Shown: positions 35,865-44,999, counted from the stretch's first letter. The stretch: 64,000 nucleotides of DNA from CAZQCI01 sp964592255 (GCA_964592255.1 CAZQCI010000001.1:1-64000), one strand, 5' to 3'. The notes: a model not told the origin generated them from the letters alone. Numbers and translations: made by a program.

Positions 35865-37016
35865 ATGAGCATAGCTAAAATTATTGAAGTTAAAGGAAAT
35901 TATTTTGAAATGGGACAATCTCAAGGCGCCCAGTTTCAAGGCATCTTCCCCGATATTATCCAGTCGTTAAAACAACTTGCTTTTCTTCCCTACAATTTCC
36001 AAAAAGCCATTCCCACTTTTTTGTACAAAATTTTCTTTCAAGAACAAGGAAAGATTTTCTCGCGACGACACCACACTTTACTCACGGGGCCCCAACAAAA
36101 ACTACAAGAGCGCTGGCAAGGTATTGCCCAAGGAATGAAAGAGCCCCCCTCTCTTGTTTATGGATTAGCTTGCTTAGAAATACTCACTTCCGAAATGCCC
36201 CATATTCCTCCATTAGCATGTACCTCCCTAGCTCTGTCTCCCAACATGACTCAAAATGGAGAACCTCTTCTGGCTTATAATCATGATTTTCCAGAGTCAT
36301 TTGGAAAACATCTATTATTACGCAAAAATTTTCCTCAAAATGGCTATACCTCCATCTCAATCACTTACCCTATTATGTTTGGTGCCATTGGAGGCATTAA
36401 CGAAAAAGGATTAGCCATTACCATCAACCATGCTTTTGAAAAAAAGATTATTAAAGATAAAGCAGGTTTATTGGTTACCAGCTTATTGCAAGACTGCCTC
36501 GACACATGCGCAACAACACGGGAAGCCGTGGAAAAAATCTGCAACACCCCTGTCACTAACGGATCGATGCTTACGGTGATGGATGCTAGTGGCCATCATG
36601 AGGTTGTGGAAGTTTCCAGCCAAAAAAATATTTTGAGAGAAAATAAGAAAAACCACTCGATCACTTTCAATAAATACAGAATTCCAGAAATGGAATCTTT
36701 GGAACTCCCCTTAGACACAGCCGGCGCTGGGGTTTTGAAAGGAAGACTCGTTCATGAAGCGACTATAGAAAGAGAAAAACGATTTGAAGAAATGTTTAAT
36801 GAGCACAAAAATCTTTCAATGGAGGACATAACCAAAATTTTTTCAGACCACAAAGGAGGGTCTGGAGACTTAGGGACTCTTTGTCGACATCACCCTAAAA
36901 CTTCCAGCACTTTGGGCTCTGCCCTCTTCTTTCCTCAACAAAGAAAAATGAAAATGATTTTTGGAAAAACCTGTAGCCAAAACTACCAAGAATTCTCTCT
37001 TACCACCCCAACTTAA
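35865..37016 (+). CDS. C45-type Ntn-hydrolase (acyltransferase-like)
   Basis: 383 residues from the ATG at 35865. The N-terminal part (IIEVKGNYFEMGQSQGAQF) and the block ACTSLALSP...GEPLLAYNHDF match the penicillin acylase/acyl-CoA:6-APA acyltransferase (peptidase C45) family. The predicted nucleophile is C119, exposed by self-cleavage after A118. GGINEKGLAITIN and NGSMLTVMDASG are typical. There is no signal peptide, so it should be cytoplasmic. Substrate unknown. Convergent 17-base overlap with the next gene. Confidence 0.83.
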   Translation: MSIAKIIEVKGNYFEMGQSQGAQFQGIFPDIIQSLKQLAFLPYNFQKAIPTFLYKIFFQEQGKIFSRRHHTLLTGPQQKLQERWQGIAQGMKEPPSLVYGLACLEILTSEMPHIPPLACTSLALSPNMTQNGEPLLAYNHDFPESFGKHLLLRKNFPQNGYTSISITYPIMFGAIGGINEKGLAITINHAFEKKIIKDKAGLLVTSLLQDCLDTCATTREAVEKICNTPVTNGSMLTVMDASGHHEVVEVSSQKNILRENKKNHSITFNKYRIPEMESLELPLDTAGAGVLKGRLVHEATIEREKRFEEMFNEHKNLSMEDITKIFSDHKGGSGDLGTLCRHHPKTSSTLGSALFFPQQRKMKMIFGKTCSQNYQEFSLTTPT

Positions 37017-37758
37017 TGTGGCGCTTCCGTTCACTAAAGAGAGACATCCAAGCCTTAAAAACCTGTTCGCCATGACTCATCAAACCAGAAATAAACTGAG
37101 GCGTTTGGTCGCGTATGACTTGTGGATTAATTTTATCCTTTAAAAACTCTAACTCTTCCTGATTATTTTCAATGGTCAGCCAACGATAAATCATGGCTTC
37201 ATCCACTTCCAAGTGAAACTGGAGAGCATACGCTTTATCTCCATATTTAAAGGCTTGATTGCGGCACAAGGGAGAGCTGGCTAAAGCAGTAGCTCCCTTC
37301 GGGATATCAAAAGTATCTCCATGCCATTGAAAAACAGGAAACAAAGAAGAGTGTTGAGGCGCTAAATATTGAAGTAAAGAGTCCGTGCGCCCTTGATCGT
37401 TAAGCTCCAAAGGGTACCAACCAATTTCTTTTTCAGGATTAGCCGTCACCGATGCACCTAAAGCCCGTGCCATCAATTGGGCCCCCAAGCAAATACCTAA
37501 AACCGGTTTATTTTGATCGATGGCTTTGCGGATCAGTTCCACTTCGTAAGCTAAGTTGGGATATTTCTCCACCTCATCACAATTCATCGGGCCACCCAGC
37601 ACAACCAAACCATCATAGTCTTCCATCAAAGGCCTGGCATGGGGATGACGACCAAAATTAACATAACGAATGCGAAACCCATTGCGCTTTAAAAGAGGGT
37701 TTAACGTTCCTAAAAGCTCGTAGGCCACATGCTGACAAATGAGTATTTTACGAGACAT
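37000..37758 (-). CDS. Class I glutamine amidotransferase-like protein
   Basis: 252 residues forming a single GATase1 domain. The triad is C90 (GICLGAQL), H182 and E184 (QFHLEVD), with VVLGGPMN and FQWHGDTFDIP as oxyanion and substrate blocks. It belongs to the stand-alone GMP synthase (glutamine-hydrolysing)-like group, often of unknown acceptor. Not fused to a synthetase, and no synthetase gene is near. The 3' end overlaps the C45-type gene. Confidence 0.87.
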   Translation of the reverse strand: MSRKILICQHVAYELLGTLNPLLKRNGFRIRYVNFGRHPHARPLMEDYDGLVVLGGPMNCDEVEKYPNLAYEVELIRKAIDQNKPVLGICLGAQLMARALGASVTANPEKEIGWYPLELNDQGRTDSLLQYLAPQHSSLFPVFQWHGDTFDIPKGATALASSPLCRNQAFKYGDKAYALQFHLEVDEAMIYRWLTIENNQEELEFLKDKINPQVIRDQTPQFISGLMSHGEQVFKAWMSLFSERKRHIKLGW

Positions 37759-37842
37759 GTTTGTAAATTTTTAACACTCACTAGAACCCACCACAACTTC
37801 TTTTATTGCCCCTGGTACCAAGAGACGTTATAGTTTTACACA

Positions 37843-38961
37843 ATGAAAAAATCGATTGTCCAAGCAATAGGCCTCGGGATTTTTTTAACGGTGCTCGTCA
37901 TCATGATGCTGTATTATGTTGAAACAGCTCCAAACTATGCCGACACTCTCAAACAAGCCCCTCATTTAACTGAAGGAAAAAAACCTCAAGCCGGCTTTAC
38001 TGGCCCCCTAGCCATACGTGGCCACTTAACAACAGACAAACCTGCATTTGACCCTGATTATCTTCCGTTTCCAAACACAGAACACAAACAATACGCCATA
38101 CTTAAGCGCTCTGCCGAAATGTATGTATGGCATCAATCCAGCCAAAACTCTGCCCGCACAACTCCACAACATGTAGAAGATTATCATTATCAAGCTGGAT
38201 GGGATCGTTACATTCCTGTTTCTTCTTCTTTTTTCGTTCGTGAAGGACATACAAACCCCGAAAAATGGCCCACCCCTCCCTTAGCCATCTTTGTTGCCGA
38301 AGGCCTTAAAATTTCAGGGATCCCCATCTCAATGGGGCAAAACCAAAAAAATGCCCTTAGCCCATCGCAATGGCAGCCATTAACATTATCTTCCAAGATG
38401 CTCCCAGAAAAGGAAGGAAATGAAGATCCTCTTCTCACTGTGAGCCCCGATTCTAAAACTCTTTATTACACCCAAAAACAATGGGATGGGACAGACAGCT
38501 CGCTCACTATTGGAGATATGCGCTTCAGCTATGAAGGGCTGGAAATAAAAAACTCTCTAGTGGTTCTAGGTAATTGGGATGGAGCAACACTTTCCCCTAT
38601 TTGCAAATCAAAATTTTATCCTTGTTTTTTAGGTATTTATGAAGGAGATTTTCAAGCATTTTCTAATCAACTTAATCAAAACTATCATGCCCTTCGTTAT
38701 GCAGCCCGTATCTTTAGCGCCCTCGTCTTATGGCTAGCTTTTTATCTGATACTCAAACCTTTTTTCCATATCTTGCAGGTCATCCCCTTTTTCGGCAGTT
38801 TTTTACGCATTGGCCTAGGCATACTATGCTTAGCCGCCTCCATCATCAGCGTGGCCATGATGTCCCTTTTCTTTAATTTCTTTTGGGTGATTTTAGTTGT
38901 GGTCTTAAGCGCTACGCTAATTCCTTTTTTCAGAAAAAAAGAACCTACTTCCAATTTTTAA
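37843..38961 (+). CDS. TMEM43-like membrane protein
   Basis: 372 residues: an N-terminal helix (about 7-27), a large external loop of about 255 residues, then three helices (about 285-365). This topology and motifs such as AEMYVWHQ, DYHYQAGWDRYIPVSS and GDMRFSYEGLE match the TMEM43 family (PF07787), best known from the nuclear envelope of animals but present in bacteria. No bacterial function is established. The last 17 bases overlap the convergent gene. Confidence in the family is moderate. Confidence 0.7.
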   Translation: MKKSIVQAIGLGIFLTVLVIMMLYYVETAPNYADTLKQAPHLTEGKKPQAGFTGPLAIRGHLTTDKPAFDPDYLPFPNTEHKQYAILKRSAEMYVWHQSSQNSARTTPQHVEDYHYQAGWDRYIPVSSSFFVREGHTNPEKWPTPPLAIFVAEGLKISGIPISMGQNQKNALSPSQWQPLTLSSKMLPEKEGNEDPLLTVSPDSKTLYYTQKQWDGTDSSLTIGDMRFSYEGLEIKNSLVVLGNWDGATLSPICKSKFYPCFLGIYEGDFQAFSNQLNQNYHALRYAARIFSALVLWLAFYLILKPFFHILQVIPFFGSFLRIGLGILCLAASIISVAMMSLFFNFFWVILVVVLSATLIPFFRKKEPTSNF

Positions 38962-40177
38962 GCAACATCTCTTGGACCACGTATTGAGAGCCTTTAGTAT
39001 CCACACCAACATTAACGCTATCGGAATGATTATCTTTATTCACGTAAGCTTGGTAGATAGTAGCCGTTTTAGCATCAGCTTTGACAATCACATTCAATCG
39101 CAAAACAGAGGTGTCATTATTATACCAGCCCACTTGAGCCGAACTCCAACGCCAGATACTATCACGCACCCAAGTTTTATTAGGAAAACGCACTCCTAAA
39201 ACATCGTCTTTGGGATATTTCTTTTTCCAAGCTTTAAGAACAGCATCAGCAATTTCAGCTTTGTCTTTCTCGGCATAAACATCTTTAGGCGCCTCTGTGC
39301 CCGCCAATAATTCTTCCTTAAGTCCTTTTTTGACAGTGTCTAATTCTTTACGAGCTGCCACGAGCGAGGATTGCAATGACTTTGCAGCTTCCTTAGCCGT
39401 TCCATAATCCATAGTTGTCAAATGATCGATATAACTTTGTACTTGCTCCAAATTATTTTCAGACTGCCTAAACATCGCCACTTGTTTTTTAGCTAATGCT
39501 TGCTGAGCACGAGTAGAAGCTTCTTTTACAAGTGTTGGACCTTTGGACTGAGCCTCTTTAATCAACTCTTCTCTCTTGGCTAAATAGCCTTGCATGGCCT
39601 TAACAGCAGCAGCATGGGCCTTTTGAATCTTAGCGCCTTCTGCAGAGCCCATTTTTATAAGAACCGCATAAGTCTTGAGCACTTCGTTGACAAAGGCTGC
39701 ATTGGTTTTTAAATCATCTTCCAACATTTTCATGCTGGAGACATTCAGGTTAACCAAGTTACCGTTCACAACATACGCTTTTGCAAAACCTTCAATCTTT
39801 TGCAAATCGGCATTATAATTTTTATAACTGGAAACATCCGCCTGTTTTTCAGCGGAAGCTTTTTTATCAGAAAACTGTTTCTTCAAATCTTCAAGGCGCT
39901 TAACAAAACTAGCATGACGCTTATACCAATCCGAGACAGTCGCCTCTGTTTTAGGGCAACCATTTTTTTCAATATCAGAAGCATACGCGGCTAATTGTTT
40001 TAAAAATTCATCGGCTTTAGCTATAAATGCTGTCAATTGTACAGGAGCTAAAACCGCTTGTTTAATTTTTGCAGCATCAATACCCTTGTATTCGGTTTCA
40101 AAAACCTTCTTTTCAAAGCTATCTAAATTACTATTCTGACGTTTAAGGGCTTGTTGTTGAGTAGGAGTAAGAGCCAT
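38945..40177 (-). CDS. Coiled-coil cytoplasmic protein of unknown function
   Basis: 410 residues without signal peptide or membrane segments. Residues 1-285 are helical, lysine/alanine-rich and coiled-coil-like (KKVFETEY, KRLEDLKKQFSDKKASAEKQ). The last 110 residues form a different, strand-rich domain (WVRDSIWRWSSAQVGWYNND, then LRLNVIVKAD and ATIYQAYVN). No family recognised. Adjacent 45 bases lie between it and the divergent gene at 40223. A structural role is possible, but nothing in the sequence decides. Confidence 0.7.
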   Translation of the reverse strand: MALTPTQQQALKRQNSNLDSFEKKVFETEYKGIDAAKIKQAVLAPVQLTAFIAKADEFLKQLAAYASDIEKNGCPKTEATVSDWYKRHASFVKRLEDLKKQFSDKKASAEKQADVSSYKNYNADLQKIEGFAKAYVVNGNLVNLNVSSMKMLEDDLKTNAAFVNEVLKTYAVLIKMGSAEGAKIQKAHAAAVKAMQGYLAKREELIKEAQSKGPTLVKEASTRAQQALAKKQVAMFRQSENNLEQVQSYIDHLTTMDYGTAKEAAKSLQSSLVAARKELDTVKKGLKEELLAGTEAPKDVYAEKDKAEIADAVLKAWKKKYPKDDVLGVRFPNKTWVRDSIWRWSSAQVGWYNNDTSVLRLNVIVKADAKTATIYQAYVNKDNHSDSVNVGVDTKGSQYVVQEMLLKNWK

Positions 40178-40222
40178 GACTATCCTTTACAGTTTATAAA
40201 GATTTGTTTAATATCTTACCTT

Positions 40223-40726
40223 ATGAAACTACACGACCTGCTTCAACTTTTATACAAATTTATCCCCAAAGGCAAGATACAAACTTTTTTTTACAGGTTT
40301 GTTAGAAAACAAATTAATATTTTGCTCGTTCCACCCGAAGCGGCTGGAGTGGAATTGATCAATCAATTATTTTCTACCTTACAAATGAGTGACCCCCAGC
40401 AACGGGAAGCCGCCCTACTTCAACTGGTACATGCCAGTCTCATTTATCAAGATAAAACAGGACCCACCCTTGATAGAAGTATTAAAGAATTTTCTTACAA
40501 GCGCGCTTTAAAAAGTTACGGAGTCTACCAGCTTCCTATTAAAGTAACTGAAGTACATCGTGGTCAACGGATGGCTGTTGGCTTTCAAAAAACGGGGCAA
40601 TCTGGCCGCATCGACAAATACTTCATCGCCAAAAAATTTGGCATAAAAGGCCCTCCAGCTCCCATTGATATTTTCTTTCCGGATAATGGAGAACCCCCAC
40701 GGCTGATTAATTTTGGTAGCCTGTAA
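40223..40726 (+). CDS. Hypothetical protein
   Basis: 167 residues from the ATG at 40223, preferred over an ATG at 40151 that overlaps the divergent gene. Helical, basic N-terminal half, then KVTEVHRGQRMAVGFQKTGQSGRID and a proline-rich tail ending in FPDNGEPPRLINFGSL. Possibly an effector-like or structural protein; I recognise no domain. It is followed by a 90-base gap before the next gene. Confidence 0.55.
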   Translation: MKLHDLLQLLYKFIPKGKIQTFFYRFVRKQINILLVPPEAAGVELINQLFSTLQMSDPQQREAALLQLVHASLIYQDKTGPTLDRSIKEFSYKRALKSYGVYQLPIKVTEVHRGQRMAVGFQKTGQSGRIDKYFIAKKFGIKGPPAPIDIFFPDNGEPPRLINFGSL

Positions 40727-40816
40727 CTACCCTAAAAATAAAAAAATCGTACATTAAATTGTAATTACAGAAAAACTCCCCCTAACCCGAAAAATAGGAG
40801 GCAACTTTCCCTCAAC

Positions 40817-42415
40817 TTGGCCGATAAATACTATATGATTGTTAAAGTGGTCCAGTCGCCAATACCGACAACTGAAAAAAATACCATTGCTTTTCTCGAA
40901 TTCCTCAAAAAAAACCATATCGGTAATAATGGTGACGACATTTTCACCGCACAAGAAATTCGGGATGTTTTTGTGGTTGAAGGCATTCCCGAAGCCTCTT
41001 TCGAAACGTGGGCTTATCTGTTTAAAGAAGGGGTCTTGGCCTTTCATGCCGTGGATGAACACAAAATTATAAGACAAGCTCGTTCGGCTTACAATTATAT
41101 CCAAAAAAACCACGCCGTCCTTTTACAAAGAGCACCAACAACACCGGAACATACGGTAACAGCCCATACAAAAGTCACAACTCGAGAAGGGAGTACACTT
41201 TATCTCTACCAGCCTTTAGCAGCAGGTTCATTTTTCTACGCTTTAGACTCAGAAGGAAAAATTATTAAGGAAATTGTTAAAGTACCCCCAGGTTCACAGC
41301 GCCATAGTTATAGCGGATACACACCCAGTAGCGCAGTTATGGCCGAAGAGGAAATGGCAACGCGTTCTTTCCATCTATCTCTAGATACGCTTGCCCCCTT
41401 AGCGTCTAAAATACTATTTTTTTCCGGAATGGAAGAAGACGACCATCACGGCAACCTATGCAATTACCTGCTTTTATCTTTTGATTCTCCAATGGAACAT
41501 CTTAGTGATAGTTGGCAAACCGGTTTACTCCTAGACAGTGAGGAGGTTGGCGCAAGCCTCGATCCTCATTGCAATTACCAGGATTATGTAATACCTTCTT
41601 CAACAGCAGGCATAGACGCTGATTCCATCGGAGAAGGATCCCACCAAGTAACCCTAAAGTTTCAAAATGAATTGGGAGGAACAACAACGGCAACAGGAAT
41701 ACTGAATGTCAAACGAGCAATGATAGCCATAGACAATGCCAGCACCCCTCTTTTTATTTATAATAATAGGCCCGACACTACTCAGGATGAAGCTGCCATC
41801 CAGATGACGGAAAGGCTTCTTCGAGAATCCCTTCAGTGTGGCATTCGCATCAAAGGATTTAGCCTTTTCCTGAACTTAGGGAGCCCTCTACAAAGTATCG
41901 TAGATTCCAATACCGGCATGGTCAACATGCCCGTCACAACCGAAACAGAAAATTGGGAGCAAAATTTCAAAGATATTTATTATCATGAAGTGGAAGGACA
42001 TTCTGCCTTCGATACCATTCCCAACGATGTTTTTATCAAATTCAACACTCTGTATAAGCAACTTGTTACCTTAGATAAAAAAGGCTCCTCTTTTAGTCCA
42101 ATACCCGAATTAGCAACCTACAACACACCAGACAGCCATGAGTACACGGGACTCAAAAGCCATATGACCCATTCGTTTGATGTCTCTTACGATATAGACA
42201 ATTGTGCTCTTGCTGTTTTTCAAGACGAGATCTATACAGGAATACCCAATGCCGGACACCCTTGGGACAGCAACCATGAACTTTTTGCCAGCACCCGCGC
42301 CATCATCCGACGAGGAGACAAAGATAAGCTGATTGCTAACATCAACAAAGAATTATCTGGATCAGCTCAAGAATTAGCTCTTCAGGTCATCGACACTGTC
42401 GAACAAACAATGTAG
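40817..42415 (+). CDS. Unknown protein with HExxxH putative metal site
   Basis: 532 residues from a TTG at 40817 (AGGAGG lies 15 bases upstream; an ATG at 40835 is an alternative). No signal peptide. Residues 110-300 are strand-rich. In the C-terminal half there is a helix with H390-E391-V-E-G-H395, one residue longer than HExxH, and 93 residues later a helix with NHELFASTRAI (E488), which looks like the downstream glutamate helix of gluzincin metallopeptidases. Dipeptidyl peptidase III has the same HExxxH spacing. The family is not recognised. Confidence 0.65.
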   Translation: MADKYYMIVKVVQSPIPTTEKNTIAFLEFLKKNHIGNNGDDIFTAQEIRDVFVVEGIPEASFETWAYLFKEGVLAFHAVDEHKIIRQARSAYNYIQKNHAVLLQRAPTTPEHTVTAHTKVTTREGSTLYLYQPLAAGSFFYALDSEGKIIKEIVKVPPGSQRHSYSGYTPSSAVMAEEEMATRSFHLSLDTLAPLASKILFFSGMEEDDHHGNLCNYLLLSFDSPMEHLSDSWQTGLLLDSEEVGASLDPHCNYQDYVIPSSTAGIDADSIGEGSHQVTLKFQNELGGTTTATGILNVKRAMIAIDNASTPLFIYNNRPDTTQDEAAIQMTERLLRESLQCGIRIKGFSLFLNLGSPLQSIVDSNTGMVNMPVTTETENWEQNFKDIYYHEVEGHSAFDTIPNDVFIKFNTLYKQLVTLDKKGSSFSPIPELATYNTPDSHEYTGLKSHMTHSFDVSYDIDNCALAVFQDEIYTGIPNAGHPWDSNHELFASTRAIIRRGDKDKLIANINKELSGSAQELALQVIDTVEQTM

Positions 42416-42482
42416 AATTTTTAGTCTTCCCTTCATTAAAAAATTCAATTAAAAATATATCACACAACCGAAAGGAAAAACT

Positions 42483-43091
42483 ATGCTTAAACTTTATTTT
42501 GCCCCTGGTGCTTGTTCGCTGGCTCCCCACATTATTTTGGAAGAAGTCAAAGTACCTTACGAATTAATACGAGTTGATTTAAAAAATAAGACATATGGAT
42601 CGGAGAACTATCTTAAGGTTAATCCCAAAGGCAGCGTCCCTGCCCTGCAACTTAAAGATGGAAAAGTTCTCACCGAAACAGTGGCCATCCTTCAATTTTT
42701 AGCCGATCAAAAACCGGAAGCTCGATTAGTGCCTACTGCTGGAAGTTGGGAGAAATACCAAGAGTTAGAATGGCTCAACTTCATTTCCACCGAAGTACAC
42801 AAAGGTTTTAGCCCTCTTTGGAAGGCCGATAACTCGGAAGAAATAAAAGCAAAAGCCAAAAAAGTTTTAGATCAAAAGCTTAATCTCCTGGAAGCTCATT
42901 TGCAGAAACATGATTTTCTGATGGGGAAAAACTTCAGCGTTGCGGATGCCTACTTATTCACGGTTCTCAATTGGTCCACTTTCTTAAAAATAGACATGTC
43001 CGGATGGGCGGCCTTAGTTAAATATATGGACCGCATCAAAACAAGGCCCGCCACACTAGCTGCCCTTCAAGCTGAAGGGTTACTTAAATAA
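42483..43091 (+). CDS. Glutathione S-transferase, beta-class-like
   Basis: 202 residues, the length of E. coli GstA. The N-terminal thioredoxin-fold domain starts LKLYFAPGACSLAPHI, with C11 and the catalytic-loop serine typical of bacterial beta-class enzymes, and NPKGSVPAL forms the cis-proline loop. The C-terminal helical domain (about 85-200) includes NFSVADAYLFTVLNW. It conjugates glutathione to electrophiles, or may act in peroxide defence. AAAGGAAAA precedes the ATG. Confidence 0.93.
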   Translation: MLKLYFAPGACSLAPHIILEEVKVPYELIRVDLKNKTYGSENYLKVNPKGSVPALQLKDGKVLTETVAILQFLADQKPEARLVPTAGSWEKYQELEWLNFISTEVHKGFSPLWKADNSEEIKAKAKKVLDQKLNLLEAHLQKHDFLMGKNFSVADAYLFTVLNWSTFLKIDMSGWAALVKYMDRIKTRPATLAALQAEGLLK

Positions 43092-43146
43092 ATGAAGAAC
43101 TCCGTCACAAGTGGTGGGGAATAAAACCCCCTCTGGGGATTCAAAA

Positions 43147-43635
43147 CTATTTAGGAATCTCCAACTCTAGAATAACGGCGTCTTTTAACTTCTTAAGAGC
43201 CTGTGCGACTTCAACCATTTGCTGATAAGAATAAAAGGATCCATCTAACCTTGTAAGCTCTTCGTTTTTATTATCGTAAAAAGCCAATGCGGAAATAGTT
43301 CTTCTACGAATAAAAACAGTACGGTATTGCACTCTGTGCAGGTCTAACAAAGAAAACTTTTTTACAACAAAGGGATGATGTACCTCAGCGGTCATATTTG
43401 AAAACACAACAATCTTCATTTTCGCAAATCGTTTTTTTAAAAAAATCAAAAGCGCCGCAGGAAAAGCACAACCGATATAGAACAACCATAAAATCGGATA
43501 CTCTCCAACATTTTTAATAGTTGTGGCAAACAACATAAAATCGATAAAACCAAAAACAGAGACCACAGCCCAATACAAGCAGCCTGGAAAAGGATATTGA
43601 CGAATAGGCTTTACTTCTAAAACAACATTTTGCAT
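43147..43635 (-). CDS. Membrane protein with PH-like tail, unknown function
   Basis: 162 residues with two adjacent membrane helices (about 20-40 and 50-68) and a C-terminal cytoplasmic domain rich in strands (MKIVVFSNMTAEVHHP, YRTVFIRRRTISALAFYDN). Two helices followed by a small strand-rich domain resembles bacterial PH/YdbT-like membrane proteins, though the match is weak. An AAGGAGA precedes the ATG. No functional partners in the neighbourhood. Confidence 0.65.
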   Translation of the reverse strand: MQNVVLEVKPIRQYPFPGCLYWAVVSVFGFIDFMLFATTIKNVGEYPILWLFYIGCAFPAALLIFLKKRFAKMKIVVFSNMTAEVHHPFVVKKFSLLDLHRVQYRTVFIRRRTISALAFYDNKNEELTRLDGSFYSYQQMVEVAQALKKLKDAVILELEIPK

Positions 43636-43701
43636 TTTTATCTCCTTAAAAATAAAAACAATCTAGACAATGTAACTTTTTTTTTATAAAAACTGCATAC
43701 T

Positions 43702-44139
43702 ATGAAAAATAAAATATTAACTCTAACCTCATTAATGGCTTTGTTTGCTTGTGCACCAGCGCCTAAGCAAGGCACCCCTATTTCATTCAACCAAATATGT
43801 CAAATGGGAGGAAAAACCGTAGAAGTACAAGGCTACATGCGCCTGCCTCCCCGAATGGAATGCCGCTCTTCCAGCTGTCAAGCCAACCTCTACCCTACCA
43901 ATATTATTGGACCTCAAGATCCGTTCAGCATCATTTCTTTTGACGTAGGCAAAGGAAAAAATAAAATGGAACTACCTCCGCAAAATTATACTTACGAGAG
44001 TTTAAAAATTCACGATAGAAACGGAAAGATCATTGGGCATAATCAGCATGCTAAAATCATCGGCCTCGTTGCCAGAACGTATCCTGGGCAAGCCAATGCC
44101 TGCCAGATTTACCTCGATTCGATTGAAGCGATACCTTAA
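43702..44139 (+). CDS. Predicted lipoprotein with OB-like fold
   Basis: 145 residues. Signal peptide with lipobox ALFAC (C17). The mature part starts FNQICQMGGKTVEVQGYM and ends HAKIIGLVARTYPGQANACQIYLDSIE, the strand pattern of OB-fold proteins that bind small ligands or nucleic acids. Six cysteines, two in RSSSCQ and NACQ contexts. The gene is 15 bases before the secreted glycan-binding-type protein and may be cotranscribed with it. Function unknown. Confidence 0.65.
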   Translation: MKNKILTLTSLMALFACAPAPKQGTPISFNQICQMGGKTVEVQGYMRLPPRMECRSSSCQANLYPTNIIGPQDPFSIISFDVGKGKNKMELPPQNYTYESLKIHDRNGKIIGHNQHAKIIGLVARTYPGQANACQIYLDSIEAIP

Positions 44140-44153
44140 GGTATCCGCAATGT

Positions 44154-44870
44154 ATGAAAAAAAAATTTCTACTGCCAGCCATTGCCTTGATGGTCATACC
44201 GGGTTTGTCTTACTCACAAGCTTATTCAGGAACAGCCTGCACCAATGGGGGTAATCCCCTTCTTAAAACACAGCTCAAAGAAGGAAAAATGGCCGCTATT
44301 GAAGGGATTGGTTATGGATATTACCAAAATTGGGCCAGCTCTTACTTAGCCGCCTCAGGTAGCAAGCCTACCAACACAAACTCATCTGCCGTAGAAGACC
44401 AAGAAAATAATGCCGAAGCCCAAGATAAATGGAGTTGCATGTACGCTCCTTACAATTTGATCGACGGAGACAACAAAACGGCATGGTGTGAGGGGAGCAA
44501 AACTGAAGGGGTTGGAGAAATCGCGATGGCACGTATCGATTTGGATAAACCCGTTGAAATTGCCGTTGGGTATCAAAAATCTCCAACAACTTATCAAGCC
44601 AATAACCGCCCCAGCAAAATAAAAATTTATGTTCTTGAAGGAGACCAGTGGATGGATGGCCTTACAACAAGTGAAGGGAATAAAGTTGAAAATCTCACCC
44701 TCTTGGCCCAACAAGAAGTAGAATTAAAAGACACAAATGCGTATCAACCCCTTTCAATCCCTTCATTTAAATCGAATGGCAAAAAAACATTCTTAGCCCT
44801 TGAACTTGTTTCTGTGACCAAAGGAACACAATTCAACGACACCTGCATTTCAGAAATTAGAAATAAATAG
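44154..44870 (+). CDS. Secreted protein with NADase-type glycan-binding/discoidin-like domain
   Basis: 238 residues with a signal peptide (cleavage near SYS-Q). From about residue 100 the sequence YAPYNLIDGDNKTAWCEG...GVGE, then GYQKSPTTYQANNRPSKIKI, is characteristic of the discoidin-related glycan-binding domain known from bacterial NADase-type proteins. The N-terminal 95 residues are unrecognised and include two cysteines. There is no catalytic domain, so it is probably a surface or periplasmic carbohydrate-binding protein. Follows a lipoprotein gene closely. Confidence 0.8.
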   Translation: MKKKFLLPAIALMVIPGLSYSQAYSGTACTNGGNPLLKTQLKEGKMAAIEGIGYGYYQNWASSYLAASGSKPTNTNSSAVEDQENNAEAQDKWSCMYAPYNLIDGDNKTAWCEGSKTEGVGEIAMARIDLDKPVEIAVGYQKSPTTYQANNRPSKIKIYVLEGDQWMDGLTTSEGNKVENLTLLAQQEVELKDTNAYQPLSIPSFKSNGKKTFLALELVSVTKGTQFNDTCISEIRNK

Positions 44871-44891
44871 AATGGATAAGACCCCTAACAA

Positions 44892-44972
44892 CGTCACCCC
44901 GGTGAAAACCGGGGTCCAAGTTAAAGACAAATGAAGTCCGGCTTACGTCCCTACAGAATTTTGCCGGGATAA
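44892..44972. repeat. REP-like element between convergent genes
   Basis: The left half holds a perfect hairpin CCCCGGT-GAAA-ACCGGGG (44897-44914). The right half has TCCGGC facing GCCGGGA (about 44936-44970). It lies between the secreted protein gene and the convergent murJ gene. It could work as a transcription barrier, but no T-tract follows. Confidence 0.65.
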
Positions 44973-44999
44973 CAACATATGGCGTTCGCGTAAAATGAA

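Noticed and set aside
43092..43146. Terminator between the GST gene and the convergent membrane protein gene
   Set aside because: Only short G/C runs (GGGG...CCCC and CCCC-TCT-GGGG) are present with no T-tract; too weak to list as a feature.
99..44972. CRISPR array or insertion sequence ends
   Set aside because: The repeats are far apart, palindromic and without spacers, transposase genes or target-site duplications that I can see.
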